A stretch of DNA of 64,000 nt from Cyanobacteria bacterium UBA2566 (lineage in GTDB: Bacteria > Cyanobacteriota > Cyanobacteriia > Cyanobacteriales > Desertifilaceae), in contig DDLS01000062.1 in the NCBI GenBank assembly GCA_002340255.1, forward strand, positions 62,001 through 126,000, written 5' to 3'. Positions 1 to 8,756 of this stretch are shown here, in pieces. The first letter of the stretch is position 1; the number at the start of each line of letters is the position of its first letter. Under the pieces are notes generated by a model. The model ran no database searches. It had not been told where the DNA came from and saw only the letters and a list, made by a program, of their open reading frames with translations. A program made the translations under genes and the position numbers.

Positions 1-998
1 CTGCCATAGTTGACGATTCCGCGAGCTACTTCCTTACCCTCAAGATCGCAAAGCGTCACGGCTTCTGAGACCTGAAATTGGCCGATTACCTCAGAGATTC
101 CGACGGCTAATAGGGATTTTCCGCGATCGCAAATGGCCTTGACTGCACCTGGATCGAGAACCACAGTACCAGAGGGAACCAACCCATTGGCAATCCACCG
201 TTTACGAGCATTTAGTGTTCGGGGAGCGGGATGAAATTGAGTGCCAATTTCATCCCCATCTAAAATCCGTGGAATTTGGTTGGGATAGCGTCCTTGCATA
301 ATCACCATCCGCACTCCTGCATTGGTGGCAATACGAGCAGCCGCGATTTTGGTACTCATGCCTCCGGTACCCCAGGTAGAAGCCTCTCCCGCTTCCACCT
401 CGGTTAACTCCTCCAGGTTATGAACGTGGGCAATAGGTTGCGCATCGGGAACCAAGTGGGGATCGGCAGAATAGAGTTTATCCACATCTGTGAGTAAAAA
501 TAGCCAATCTGCTTCCACTAGACTGGCAACTAGGGCAGCTAGGGTATCGTTATCTCCAAATTTCCGTCTCAGTTCGTCTGTAGCAACGGTATCGTTTTCA
601 TTGACGATGGGGATCGCACCTAAATCGAGTAGTTCTTGAAAGGCATCGTAGGCGTTGACATAGGAGACTCTTGATTCTAGATCTCTGCGAGTCAGTAGTA
701 CTTGCGCGATCGCCTGATCGAGAGTGGTGAATAGGTCATCGTAAATCCGCATTAAGCGACCTTGGCCGACAGCGGCGATCGCCTGTTTGAGGGCAATATC
801 ACGGGGGCGCTTTTTCAAGCCTAACCGCGAACACCCGACTCCGATGGCTCCCGAAGAGACTAAAATCACGCGATGTCCTTGGTGGCGCAGTTGGCTTAAG
901 ACTTCAACTAATAGGGCTAAGGTGGATAGGGCCAAATTTCCGGTTTCCGGATCGGTCAGGCTGGACGTACCAATTTTAATGACAAGGGTTAGGGACAT
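1..998 (-). CDS. proB: Glutamate 5-kinase, C-terminus cut by window edge
   Basis: ProB phosphorylates L-glutamate to gamma-glutamyl phosphate with ATP, the first step of cytosolic proline synthesis. Reading leftwards from the ATG at 998 gives about 332 residues before the edge. The amino-acid-kinase fold is clear: IKIGTSSLT at the start, VSSGAIGVG near residue 50, NENDTVA and FGDNDTLAALVA around 140-160, LLTDVDKLY, then GTGGMSTKIAAARIA. A PUA domain begins near residue 270 (RKRWIANGLVPSGTVVLD) and is incomplete. Bacterial proteins with a PUA domain are about 370 residues, so roughly 35-40 are missing. It follows yqeG in the same direction after a 405-base gap, so it may be transcribed separately. 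Identification is secure; only the end is unseen. Confidence 0.95.
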   Translation of the reverse strand, partial: MSLTLVIKIGTSSLTDPETGNLALSTLALLVEVLSQLRHQGHRVILVSSGAIGVGCSRLGLKKRPRDIALKQAIAAVGQGRLMRIYDDLFTTLDQAIAQVLLTRRDLESRVSYVNAYDAFQELLDLGAIPIVNENDTVATDELRRKFGDNDTLAALVASLVEADWLFLLTDVDKLYSADPHLVPDAQPIAHVHNLEELTEVEAGEASTWGTGGMSTKIAAARIATNAGVRMVIMQGRYPNQIPRILDGDEIGTQFHPAPRTLNARKRWIANGLVPSGTVVLDPGAVKAICDRGKSLLAVGISEVIGQFQVSEAVTLCDLEGKEVARGIVNYG

Positions 999-1067
999 AG
1001 AATATGCAACCCAAAATACAGCAGTTTACTCTGTTATAGAGTACAGGGTTGAATTCTCAAAACCTAA

Positions 1068-1095
1068 GTAGGGGCGAAACATGTTTCGCTCCTAC
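1068..1095. repeat. Long palindrome (hairpin), possible terminator or REP-like element
   Basis: The left arm GTAGGGGCGAAACA pairs with TGTTTCGCTCCTAC. This gives a 14-base-pair stem with one G-T pair and almost no loop, followed on the plus strand by TTCTTTTT. No plus-strand gene ends just upstream, so a terminator for a visible gene is not obvious. Arms of this kind (GTAGGGGCGAA) are common as dispersed hairpins in cyanobacteria, so a REP-like element is as likely. Confidence 0.6.
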
Positions 1096-1158
1096 TTCTT
1101 TTTAGCGATAGCAGAGAAGGGAGAGTTAGCCGATTCTCTATTGCCTATTGCCTCTTCC

Positions 1159-1175
1159 CTAGCATGAAGTGCTAT
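1159..1175. repeat. Dispersed AGCGCTTCGCGCT hairpin repeat, degenerate copy
   Basis: CTAGCATGAAGTGCTAT is a diverged copy, in reverse orientation, of the small hairpin found best preserved at 21545 and 24015. The stem positions are partly kept and the flanking CTA/TAT matches the other copies. Confidence 0.4.
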
Positions 1176-1403
1176 ATCTCGGCGATCGCAGAAGCGATCC
1201 CCAGCCTTACAGCAGCTTCCTTTACGATGTGGAAAGCGCCGGCTTCTCTATAGTGAGGGCCAGCGCTTTACCAGGGTAAAATATTTACAGGGATTTATCT
1301 TTAGGGTCTTTATATTGGCTGACCCCATTTGAATTAATTCTAATAATTGCATCAATTTGTTGATGATCCCCGATTCGTAATCTTTTCTTTATATTTCGTT
1401 TTT

Positions 1404-1952
1404 TCAGGTTTTATCAAGATTTGTAAAGTTTTGTGCGGAAGGACTCAAGCGAGCGCCCAACATCTGAGATAACCACACTTCAAAGGATCGAACATCAAAA
1501 GGTCGATGACCGTGGTGGGGATCGACCATGGGTTCAACTAGAATTGTAAACATTCCCAAACGATTCCCAGCTAAGACATCTGTGAACAGGCGATCGCCAA
1601 CCATTGCGATCTGCTCAATCGGTAAACCCATATTTTCGGCAGCCTGACGCAATTTTCGCCGGGAAGGTTTAGCCGCTCCCATCATAAACGGTAAGTCTAA
1701 ACACTCAGCGATCGCCCGAATTCTAATCCAATTTAGGTTATTACTCACAAGCCAAATGGGAACCAAGGGTTTGATCTGTGCAATCCAATTTTTTAAGTCA
1801 TCAGAAGCACCTGGTGAATTTATGGGTACAAGAGTATCATCAACATCTAGGATCAGACCTTTGAGATCGTGCAAGCGCAACAAATCTGGCGTTAAATCCA
1901 AAATTGGGCCACCAAGAACGAGATCCGGTTGCAGGAGAAGATTAGAAGACAT
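1404..1952 (-). CDS. yqeG: YqeG family HAD phosphatase
   Basis: This is a HAD-superfamily IIIA phosphatase of the YqeG group; the physiological substrate is not established. HAD motif I is LDVDDTLVP near residue 35, motif II is WLVSNN near residue 70, and motif III with the acidic pair is MVGDRLFTDVLAGN near residue 120. I chose the ATG at 1952, giving 182 residues starting MSSNLLLQPDLVLGG, because family members begin at this LLQPDLVLG segment. A second ATG at 1973 adds seven residues. The gene starts 7-28 bases after the mltG stop and is very probably cotranscribed with it. Family assignment is firm. Confidence 0.9.
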   Translation of the reverse strand: MSSNLLLQPDLVLGGPILDLTPDLLRLHDLKGLILDVDDTLVPINSPGASDDLKNWIAQIKPLVPIWLVSNNLNWIRIRAIAECLDLPFMMGAAKPSRRKLRQAAENMGLPIEQIAMVGDRLFTDVLAGNRLGMFTILVEPMVDPHHGHRPFDVRSFEVWLSQMLGARLSPSAQNFTNLDKT

Positions 1953-1979
1953 AGGACAAAAAATGAGACCCATTTAGGG

Positions 1980-3056
1980 TTAACGTTGTTGGGCAACTTG
2001 GTTAATCGCTTGGTTATGTTCATTGAGAGTGCGACTAAAAATATGTGTGCCATCATAGCGAGCCACAAAATAAAGATACTCCGTTGTTTCCGGATAGAGG
2101 GTTGCTTCTAAGCTCGCTGTTCCGGGAGCAGCAATCGGCGTGGGCGGTAATCCTGGATTCAAATAGGTATTATAAGGATTTGGAGTATTCACATCCTTTA
2201 AGGTCAACGGTTGATCCGGCGTTTGCTTAATTCCCAAACCATACTCCACCGTGGGATCAGCGCCTAGAGTCATTCCTGTTTGCAGTCGATTATGAAATAC
2301 CCCAGAAATCACCCCTCGTTCTTGAGCAACAACCGACTCTTTTTCTACAATACTCGCCAACGTTACCCACTCCAAAAGACTCAAATCCGTTTGCGCTTGA
2401 GCTTTTTGATACAGAGGCAGGGCCACCCGTTCAAATTGAGTTAACATCTGTTGAACAATGCGATCGGCTGTCAAATTATCCCCAGAAATCTGATAAGTAT
2501 CTGGAAATAAAAACCCCTCCAATTTTGGCACAGAAGGTAACCAAGGATAATCTTGGGCAGAAACTCGATTAACTGCTTCTAAAAACTCTTGGGATGTAAA
2601 AAATCCTTGGTCTTCAAAATAATCCCCCATTTGGGTCAACGTCCAGCCTTCTGGAATGGTATAGGTGGTTTGTATTACGGTTCCCAATCGGATTTGAGCC
2701 GCAATTTCCGGTAAGGACTGGGTGGGAGACAACTGATACGTTCCCGCTTGGAAATAGCCTTCTAACTCCGGTTGAAGTTTGGCTTGTAATCTAAGCCATT
2801 TTGCCCAAATATTCCAAGCCTGTTCTGAGCGAATGAGATCGAGATCGGCTAAATCCGTACCAATTTGTTGTCCCGATGTTCCAAGGCCAATTTCAACTAA
2901 CACTTGATGATCCCTGGCCTCAGCACTTGCAGACATAACCGGACTAATAGCCCAACTCCACCACCGCCATCCTTGCCATCCAGAGAAGGCAACAACGATG
3001 GGTAAAAGCATTAAATAAAAGAACCACTTCGTGATTCGTGAATTACGGGTTGTCAT
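1980..3056 (-). CDS. mltG: Endolytic transglycosylase MltG
   Basis: MltG cleaves nascent peptidoglycan glycan strands at the outer face of the cytoplasmic membrane and is thought to terminate strand elongation. The protein has about 358 residues. A single N-terminal membrane anchor (FFYLMLLPIVVAF, about residues 11-30) is followed by a LysM-like segment (YFQAGTYQLSP) and the YceG catalytic domain. The catalytic Glu is expected in LASIVEKES near residue 240, followed by the family signature GVFHNRLQTGMTLGADPTV and the C-terminal NPYNTYLNPGLPPTPI. An in-frame TTG lies two codons upstream; I preferred the ATG at 3056. It lies between the DUF3727 gene and yqeG, all on the minus strand. Confidence 0.95.
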   Translation of the reverse strand: MTTRNSRITKWFFYLMLLPIVVAFSGWQGWRWWSWAISPVMSASAEARDHQVLVEIGLGTSGQQIGTDLADLDLIRSEQAWNIWAKWLRLQAKLQPELEGYFQAGTYQLSPTQSLPEIAAQIRLGTVIQTTYTIPEGWTLTQMGDYFEDQGFFTSQEFLEAVNRVSAQDYPWLPSVPKLEGFLFPDTYQISGDNLTADRIVQQMLTQFERVALPLYQKAQAQTDLSLLEWVTLASIVEKESVVAQERGVISGVFHNRLQTGMTLGADPTVEYGLGIKQTPDQPLTLKDVNTPNPYNTYLNPGLPPTPIAAPGTASLEATLYPETTEYLYFVARYDGTHIFSRTLNEHNQAINQVAQQR

Positions 3057-3142
3057 AACCAAGCAAGTTTTATCTGATTTTACGGATGCACCCTAAATAT
3101 TTTGGCAATTTATGCCATGACTAAGGATTTTGTTCTCAGGCG

Positions 3143-3691
3143 TTAAGCCAAGAGTTCTTCTTCTAACGTCTGTTCAATCTCTGGTAGTAAATGTTCAATT
3201 TTCTTGAGTTCACTTTCAGACAGCTCGGTGGCTTTACCATGGTCTGCCATTTTCCCGAGCAAGAAAAGTGGGTCTAAAGGTGTAGAAATTTCATACTCAT
3301 CTTCACCAAAATAGAAGCTGGCTAATAACTGGAATGATTCGAGATCGCCATCAATATCTTCATCATCCTCTTCTTCTAAATCAGGAATATCTCCTTCTAC
3401 AGTGAGTGTAATTCCAGTACGTTTGAGTTGCAGATTTTGTTCGGATAAAACCGCTTTAGCTAAGTTAAACAGTTCATCAATCATAGAGGGATCTTCCACC
3501 GGAACTAGATCTTCTTCCTCTCCAGAAGTTTGCCAGACAAAAATTTCGACAGGGGTATCTTTGGGCAATAAAACGAAATAGTTTTCGTTTTCATGGGTAA
3601 AGGAATATTCAATTGTGCATTCTAATTCCTGTCCCCCAGAATCGGTTAAGAATACAGTCAGGGGATCGTTCTCCATTGCTTCTTGAGCCAT
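3143..3691 (-). CDS. DUF3727 family protein
   Basis: This is an acidic 182-residue protein of a cyanobacterial family with no assigned biochemical function. The N-terminal half resembles DUF1292 (TVFLTDSGGQELECTIEYSF, then YFVLLPKDTPVEIF). An EEEDDEDIDG stretch sits near residue 110. The C-terminal half carries the DUF3727 part (LESFQLLASFYFGEDEYEIS, then PLFLLGKM). No membrane segment or signal peptide is present. It lies between ruvX and mltG on the same strand, an arrangement I recall as recurring in cyanobacteria, which suggests a housekeeping role. The family call is confident and the function unknown. Confidence 0.85.
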   Translation of the reverse strand: MAQEAMENDPLTVFLTDSGGQELECTIEYSFTHENENYFVLLPKDTPVEIFVWQTSGEEEDLVPVEDPSMIDELFNLAKAVLSEQNLQLKRTGITLTVEGDIPDLEEEDDEDIDGDLESFQLLASFYFGEDEYEISTPLDPLFLLGKMADHGKATELSESELKKIEHLLPEIEQTLEEELLA

Positions 3692-3751
3692 GAGGGTTAC
3701 TTCCTATTGACCGCAGCGATCGCGGATTCACTTCGACCTTTCATCATATCT

Positions 3752-3790
3752 TATATGCGCTTCGCACGGCACAAGGGTAATCGGTAATGG
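3752..3790. repeat. Dispersed GCGCTTCGC hairpin repeat with TAATCGGTAATGGGTAA tail
   Basis: TATGCGCTTCGCACGGCAC followed by GGGTAATCGGTAATGGG matches the copies at 21545 and 26992 in both the GCGCTTCGC core and the TAAT-rich tail. It lies between ruvX and the DUF3727 gene. Confidence 0.5.
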
Positions 3791-3861
3791 GTAAAAGGAT
3801 TTGATCGGGTTTGCCTCTTTTAGTTTAATGGAGAGGTGAATGTCCTAGAGTATTGTTCAAG

Positions 3862-4275
3862 TTATGCGCGATCGTCGAGCCAACGTTGCAAAATTAAGGC
3901 GGCAGCTTGGGCATCAATTAATCCTTTATTGTGAGATGGGGAGCGTTTTCGGGAGACGAGGATTTCTTTGGCCTCTAGGGACGTGCAGCGCTCATCTACA
4001 TACTCGACGGGTAATTGAAGAGCCTGTTGCAGGCGATCGCTATATTTTTGCACTTGTTGAGCTTGAGTGCCTAATTGTCCATCCATCAGATAGGGCAAAC
4101 CGATGATTAGAATACTGACTTCCCGTTCAATAATGATCGGCTTGAGGAGCGCCACATCTGTCTCAAAAGATTCACGATAGATGGTGGTGAGGGGGGTTGC
4201 AAGTAATCCGAGGAGATCGCATCCTGCCACCCCAATTCGTTTCTGACCAATATCCAAACCCAAAGCTGAAATCAT
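3862..4275 (-). CDS. ruvX: Putative pre-16S rRNA nuclease / Holliday junction resolvase RuvX (YqgF)
   Basis: This 137-residue RNase H-fold nuclease is the normal length for YqgF/RuvX, which acts in maturation of the 16S rRNA 5' end and was originally proposed as a Holliday junction resolvase. The expected acidic positions are visible: the first Asp in GLDIGQKRIGVA, the strand IIGLPYLMDGQ, the VDERCTSLEA motif and the final Asp in GLIDAQAAALIL. The ATG start at 4275 is unambiguous. Downstream on the same strand come the DUF3727 gene and mltG. Confidence 0.93.
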   Translation of the reverse strand: MISALGLDIGQKRIGVAGCDLLGLLATPLTTIYRESFETDVALLKPIIIEREVSILIIGLPYLMDGQLGTQAQQVQKYSDRLQQALQLPVEYVDERCTSLEAKEILVSRKRSPSHNKGLIDAQAAALILQRWLDDRA

Positions 4276-4408
4276 GCAATCTCCTGTAACTTCGATCTCG
4301 CTTATCTTAACTGAAACCTAGCGAGCATAATCTATTCCGTATTCCCTAGCAGGGAATGGGGAATAGGTTATAGTAGCTGGGTTTTCAGTGGCGATCGCAC
4401 TGGCAACC

Positions 4409-4424
4409 AGAAGCCCGGTTTCTT
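4409..4424 (-). terminator. Weak hairpin downstream of the acetyltransferase gene
   Basis: AGAAGCCCGGTTTCTT is a near-perfect palindrome ten bases beyond the stop of the minus-strand acetyltransferase. AGAAACCGGG-type hairpins often end cyanobacterial transcripts, but no clear T tract follows here. Confidence 0.3.
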
Positions 4425-4433
4425 CGACTAAAA

Positions 4434-5675
4434 TCATTGCTCCACCGATGAACCGTTCTCCCCAGTGCCATCCCCTTCAACTCCACCATTACCCTCTTTG
4501 TCACCAGGGGAAAGGTCTTCCGCATTCTCCTCCAGACTCAAAGAATGGAGAATTGACATCCGTCCCGGAATGGGTTTTCCGGCTGGTTGTAAGCCTTGCA
4601 GCATATCCGAGAGTTGTAGACCTTCCAGAGAAACTAACTTCGACTCCCGCAATTTATGCCAAACCGATCGCGACATCATCAACGTATGACCGATCCGACT
4701 TGCACCAATTTGCTGCAAATGTTCCTCCCGTTCCGGTTGATAATCTGCCGAAGCTAAATATAAAGGTTGGGGGGAAAACTCTTGGGTAATGCGAGCCATT
4801 TGCGCCATTAATTCTGGGTAGAGCCAAGTATAAGCCGGATGAACTGTCAACTCCGCTTGATGGTAGCCCTCACCTTGACGCTGCAAGTGTAACTGAAAAT
4901 AGCCGATCGCCGCTTGCCGTTGCGTTTCAAACACATAGCCACTCACCACCTCAGTTTTCGTCCACCATTGCTTAATCCCGTCAATCACCGATTGCAACAA
5001 GGGAGTCTTAAAATCCTCCACATGGCGGTCAAAGACCTGGCGTACAAAGGGCGGCATGGCGACGGTATCCAATTGATACAGCGGCCCCGCATCGGCATTA
5101 CTGACAGGTAAGAGATTGGGCAGATCCGGCTCCCGTTGGGCTAACTTCGCGAGCTGTTCCGGGGCGATCGCCCAATAGGTCATGTGAGCTAAAGGCTGAA
5201 ACCCATTTTGCCGATACAGGGCAATTTCATCCGCCTCATTCACATCCACTTCCAACAACCAAGTTCTGGCTTCTCGCACCGCTTGCATACAATAGCGCAG
5301 GAGTAGGGAACCAATCCCCGATCGCGAGACTCCTGGTTTCACTCCCACGCGATCGACCCGCCAGGTACTGCGAGTGCGGTTAAAAGGCGAAATTTCGATC
5401 ACCCCCACCACTTGTTCATCCGTACTTTCGGAGCGCTGACGCTGCTCTGCCACATGGATCGACAGCTTATAGCGCCAGAGATTAGGAAATAAACTTAACA
5501 GTTTTAAGACTCCAAACCACTGGCGAATATCCTGTCCCGAATAGGGTTTATCCTTACCCAGCATCGGAGAAGAAGCCCCCGTATCGAGTAAAGCTTCCAC
5601 CACATCGAGGTCTCGATGTTGCAAACTCCGGATTTCCGTCTGTTTTTCTAAATTTTGGGGAGACGCTGGTATCAT
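4434..5675 (-). CDS. GNAT family N-acetyltransferase
   Basis: This 413-residue protein has an N-terminal GNAT acetyltransferase domain (about residues 10-185). The acetyl-CoA-binding motif A is in VGVKPGVSRSGIGSLLLRYC, followed by LLEVDVNEADEIALYRQNGF, the usual motif B region. The second half (about 190-370) looks like a further degenerate GNAT-like fold (GYFQLHLQRQGEGYHQAEL). The C-terminus is a low-complexity acidic/glycine tail (about 385-413). I chose the ATG at 5675, five codons inside a TTG-initiated frame, because GAGAGAA lies 7-13 bases upstream of it. It starts 48 bases after the F420-ligase-like gene and is probably cotranscribed. The substrate is unknown. Confidence 0.8.
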   Translation of the reverse strand: MIPASPQNLEKQTEIRSLQHRDLDVVEALLDTGASSPMLGKDKPYSGQDIRQWFGVLKLLSLFPNLWRYKLSIHVAEQRQRSESTDEQVVGVIEISPFNRTRSTWRVDRVGVKPGVSRSGIGSLLLRYCMQAVREARTWLLEVDVNEADEIALYRQNGFQPLAHMTYWAIAPEQLAKLAQREPDLPNLLPVSNADAGPLYQLDTVAMPPFVRQVFDRHVEDFKTPLLQSVIDGIKQWWTKTEVVSGYVFETQRQAAIGYFQLHLQRQGEGYHQAELTVHPAYTWLYPELMAQMARITQEFSPQPLYLASADYQPEREEHLQQIGASRIGHTLMMSRSVWHKLRESKLVSLEGLQLSDMLQGLQPAGKPIPGRMSILHSLSLEENAEDLSPGDKEGNGGVEGDGTGENGSSVEQ

Positions 5676-5723
5676 AGGGTATTCTCTCAATCGACAGGGG
5701 GAACGGGGGATCGGTGAGGATAA

Positions 5724-6917
5724 TTAACCCTGGGGTCGAATCAGAACAATGGGGGTTTGTTCATCAGCATTACCCGCTGGGTTACTTCTGAGGGCTTTAG
5801 TGAGCAACTCCGTTGATAAATCTGGGGTCGCTGCTAATATTTTAACGGCTTTCAAGTCATTGACATCCACGATCGCCGCTGATAATCCCGTTTTTTCTTT
5901 AATTTTAGCTACCACCTCTTCCGGTTTTTCTGGCCCCAGGACAATAAATTGATCGAAGGGGGGCAAGGTTCCCGTCACATCATCAATTAACCGCGCTTGC
6001 TCTCCAGCGAGTTGATAAAAGACACCCGGTTTACGCAACAGAGCTTTGGCTAAAGCCCCGACCACAAAGGCAAACGCCACCCGCACTGGCCCGACGATAT
6101 CCACCAACGTCTGCATTCCGCAAGCGGTAGCCAAACTCGATGTTGGGAGAAAATAATAACAAATCCGTTTGGCAACCCATCCGGGTTTTACCGTAGTGGG
6201 ATGGCGCAGCCGACCTTGCATGAGGGCGATCGGGGTTTCTCCAATAGTCACGATATCTCCGGGTTGAGCATGAGGCAAAACATACCTCTCTACTACCGCT
6301 GCTGGATCGTCCCGATCGGTTAAAATATGGGTCGGAATCGGAAACACCTGCGCCCCTTCTGCCTCTCGTCCTGAAGCCAATTGGGAGGTATCGGGATACT
6401 GGAGCGCATAGACCGAATGACCCGTTTTTGGAATCCGTCCTTCTGGACCATAGGTAACATAATCAACCTGAATCCAAGCCGTTTGCACCCGTTCCAAATT
6501 CGGCCCCGTAATATCAATGCTAACTTTGAACCGTGTCTGTTTACCTACCTTGACAATATAGGCAAACCAATAATCATCATCTCGACTCGGAACATCCGAG
6601 TGCAGGGGAATCACACGAGTTTTCCAGCTTACTCCCTCCAACGATCCCTTACTGAGCAGTTCCACCTCTACGGAAACCTCTGGAACCATAATTTCCAAGG
6701 TTGAGGTTTCATTGACTAAAACGGCTTCTCCCATCAACTGATAATGGTCAGCCGCCAAAAATTCTCCTTGCCACTGTTCAAACTTCAGGGCCAGTTCATT
6801 CCCAGGACGACCTCGATATTGATTCTCAATCGCCCATAGAAGCAGGAGAGCTGAACTTCCTAGACCAATTCCAATACTTTCTGCAATCACAACCGAACCT
6901 AACCCAACGCTGATCAT
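5724..6917 (-). CDS. Coenzyme F420-0:L-glutamate ligase-like protein
   Basis: This 397-residue protein has an N-terminal membrane segment (SIGIGLGSSALLLLWAI, about residues 14-30), a beta-rich cyanobacterial region to about residue 185, and a C-terminal half resembling the CofE family. Visible CofE-like features are ILTDRDDPAAVVERY, PGDIVTIGETPIALMQGR and the late VDVNDLKAVKILAA. True CofE adds glutamate to coenzyme F420, which is not generally known in cyanobacteria, so the real substrate may differ. The RICYYFLPTSSLATACGM segment, rich in aromatic residues and Cys, may line the active site. It is upstream of and close to the acetyltransferase gene. Family resemblance is good and function uncertain. 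Confidence 0.7.
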   Translation of the reverse strand: MISVGLGSVVIAESIGIGLGSSALLLLWAIENQYRGRPGNELALKFEQWQGEFLAADHYQLMGEAVLVNETSTLEIMVPEVSVEVELLSKGSLEGVSWKTRVIPLHSDVPSRDDDYWFAYIVKVGKQTRFKVSIDITGPNLERVQTAWIQVDYVTYGPEGRIPKTGHSVYALQYPDTSQLASGREAEGAQVFPIPTHILTDRDDPAAVVERYVLPHAQPGDIVTIGETPIALMQGRLRHPTTVKPGWVAKRICYYFLPTSSLATACGMQTLVDIVGPVRVAFAFVVGALAKALLRKPGVFYQLAGEQARLIDDVTGTLPPFDQFIVLGPEKPEEVVAKIKEKTGLSAAIVDVNDLKAVKILAATPDLSTELLTKALRSNPAGNADEQTPIVLIRPQG

Positions 6918-7062
6918 TTGTCTCGATTCACTATACCTGAATGGCTTGCAATTGCCATCTCCTGTTAATCTATATTGGGAATCTCAGTGTCCGTAGTCCA
7001 TCGGGTGGGCAGTGCCAGCCCATTGACTTTTTTAATCTCATTATTGAGGATGACAGGAGAGA

Positions 7063-7719
7063 TTAAACCGAAGCAAACAGATCGGAAAAGCTTTTTTCTG
7101 CTGCTTGTTCCTGAGTGACGATTTCTACAATTTTATTCCGAGACTCGGGACAGAATAGGGCTTCTACACAGACTTGAGCGACTTTCTGACGAGGAATACT
7201 GCCTTCAAATAAGGTATCCGCTTTAGACATGACAATCGCCTGGCTATTCTCTTCATTTTTTAATCCTCCAGGCCGGACAATGGTGTAGGGTAAGCCACTT
7301 TTGATTAAATAGTCTTCACCCTGCTTTTTCCACCACAATACCAACCAAAATAGATTGAGAGGATGGAAAAATTGGGAAACACACAGAGAAGATACAAGGA
7401 CTAACTGTTGAATCTGTTTTTCTTGGCACACGTTTACCAAGTTTTTGATCCCTTCATAGTCTACTTGATAGGGGCCAGTGGGGTCAAAGCTCGGTCTTGC
7501 TCCCAGAGCGCTTAAAACGACGGTACTATCACCCAATGCTTGTTTGAGACTGTCGCGATTGAGTAGATCGCCCGTGACTAATTCTACTTCATCTGGGAGA
7601 ATTGATCGGGCTGGTTGGCGATCGCGCACAAAGGCGATCGTGGGAATCTCGCGCTTCACTAATTCGTGAACCATCCGTTTTCCAGTTTCTCCAGTTTCTC
7701 CGGCTACAAATGCTTTCAT
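7063..7719 (-). CDS. Atypical SDR / NAD(P)-binding protein
   Basis: This is a 218-residue Rossmann-fold protein of the atypical short-chain dehydrogenase group (NmrA/YwnB-like). The nucleotide-binding loop near the N-terminus reads FVAGETGETGKRMV; the family usually has GATGxTG, so the second position is Glu instead of Ala. Later landmarks are VTGDLLNRDSLKQAL, VVLSALGARP, LVLVSSLCVS and YTIVRPGGL. The YxxxK dyad of classical SDRs is not obvious. A hydrophobic FHPLNLFWLVLWW stretch near residue 120 may sit against a membrane or a partner. The gene stands alone on the minus strand. A redox or regulatory role is possible, but no substrate can be inferred. Confidence 0.75.
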   Translation of the reverse strand: MKAFVAGETGETGKRMVHELVKREIPTIAFVRDRQPARSILPDEVELVTGDLLNRDSLKQALGDSTVVLSALGARPSFDPTGPYQVDYEGIKNLVNVCQEKQIQQLVLVSSLCVSQFFHPLNLFWLVLWWKKQGEDYLIKSGLPYTIVRPGGLKNEENSQAIVMSKADTLFEGSIPRQKVAQVCVEALFCPESRNKIVEIVTQEQAAEKSFSDLFASV

Positions 7720-8001
7720 GGTTTTTCGGGGGATTAAAATTTCTCTACAAATATTAACATTACAACCTCAACCGTGGTTTTCTAAGGGTTTTCAGTCCTT
7801 TGTCGATCTAGATCTCTACCCAAGTGTGATCTGGATTATAAAAAAATAAGAATAGATTTGTACACTAAGCATTAGGTCAAATGGATTGACCCAATTGAGC
7901 TAGAAATTGGGGATCAAATCATTGGCTCGATTGAGTAAATGTGCTGGTGATAGCTTCTATCCCAGTGGCCAATTGTCGAATTATGGGGATAGTTCAAAAT
8001 C

Positions 8002-8679
8002 ATGAAGCTTCAATCGAGTTTAAGTTTAGAGCAAGACCACAATCAATCAGAGGTAATTTTGGGTGCAGTTCCAGAGTACACGTCCTTGGAAACTGTGGCG
8101 CAGGAAGAAATCGTCAAGGAACCGTTCCAATTTTCCACATTAGCTGAAGGCAAACTTTTATTTAATGCTCATCCCCAAACCGTTGCTGAGTATCTTGACG
8201 ATCATCAGGGATGGTTTGGCCGTTGTGCAGCTCCCATGAAAGTCCGCCCCATTAGTAAGAATGGCTATGCTTTAATTATTGGTCAATTCGGTGCATTTGG
8301 CTATAATGTGGAGCCAAAAGTCGGCTTGGAAATGCAACCCCAACTTCAAGGGATCTATACAATTAACTCTATTGCTGTCTCCGATGATGTAGATCTCGGA
8401 TATGAGGTTGATTTTCGCTCTTCCATGGAGTTGGTAGAAGCCGTCGATCGGGTGAGTGAAGAGGGGAGGATGACTTATGCCCAATGGACGCTAGATTTAA
8501 AGGTGAAGGTGTACTTTCCCCACTTTATTCATGCTCTGCCCCAAGGTTTAATTCAAAAAACAGGCGATCGCCTCTTAGCCCAAATTGTACGTCAGGTTTC
8601 TCATTGTCTCAATCATAAAATTCTCAAGGACTTTCACCAGACCTACAACCGTTCTTTCCCTCGCCAACCGAGAAATTAG
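8002..8679 (+). CDS. DUF1997 family protein
   Basis: This 225-residue soluble protein belongs to a family found in cyanobacteria and chloroplasts. After a variable first 50 residues comes the conserved body: TVAEYLDDHQGWFGRCA, PMKVRPISKNGYALIIGQFG, YNVEPKVGLEM, and near the end FPHFIHALPQGLIQKTGDRLLAQIV. The pattern is of a lipid- or ligand-binding helix-grip-like fold, though that is inference. No signal peptide is visible. The start at 8002 is the first ATG in frame with the conserved part. A 282-base upstream gap should contain its promoter. Confidence 0.8.
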   Translation: MKLQSSLSLEQDHNQSEVILGAVPEYTSLETVAQEEIVKEPFQFSTLAEGKLLFNAHPQTVAEYLDDHQGWFGRCAAPMKVRPISKNGYALIIGQFGAFGYNVEPKVGLEMQPQLQGIYTINSIAVSDDVDLGYEVDFRSSMELVEAVDRVSEEGRMTYAQWTLDLKVKVYFPHFIHALPQGLIQKTGDRLLAQIVRQVSHCLNHKILKDFHQTYNRSFPRQPRN

Positions 8680-8756
8680 GGGTTGGATCTATTTCTTGTT
8701 CTCTAATGCTGCTTTGGACAAGGGGGTTTGAAGCCCCTTGCCTTTCGAGGATGGAT

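Larger units (their letters stand above)
999..1403. other. Intergenic region between yqeG and proB
   Basis: No convincing gene is visible in these 405 bases. The region holds a strong palindrome at 1068-1095 followed by a T-rich tract, TTGCCTATTGCC heptamer-like sequence around 1140-1152, and a degenerate copy of a small dispersed hairpin at 1159-1175. The proB promoter should lie here. Confidence 0.6.

Noticed and set aside
787..1071. Plus-strand 94-residue frame
   Set aside because: It overlaps proB on the opposite strand almost entirely, has a basic, low-complexity composition and no family resemblance; proB is clearly the real gene.
4388..4789. Plus-strand 133-residue frame
   Set aside because: It lies against the C-terminal part of the GNAT gene and has proline- and histidine-rich shadow composition.
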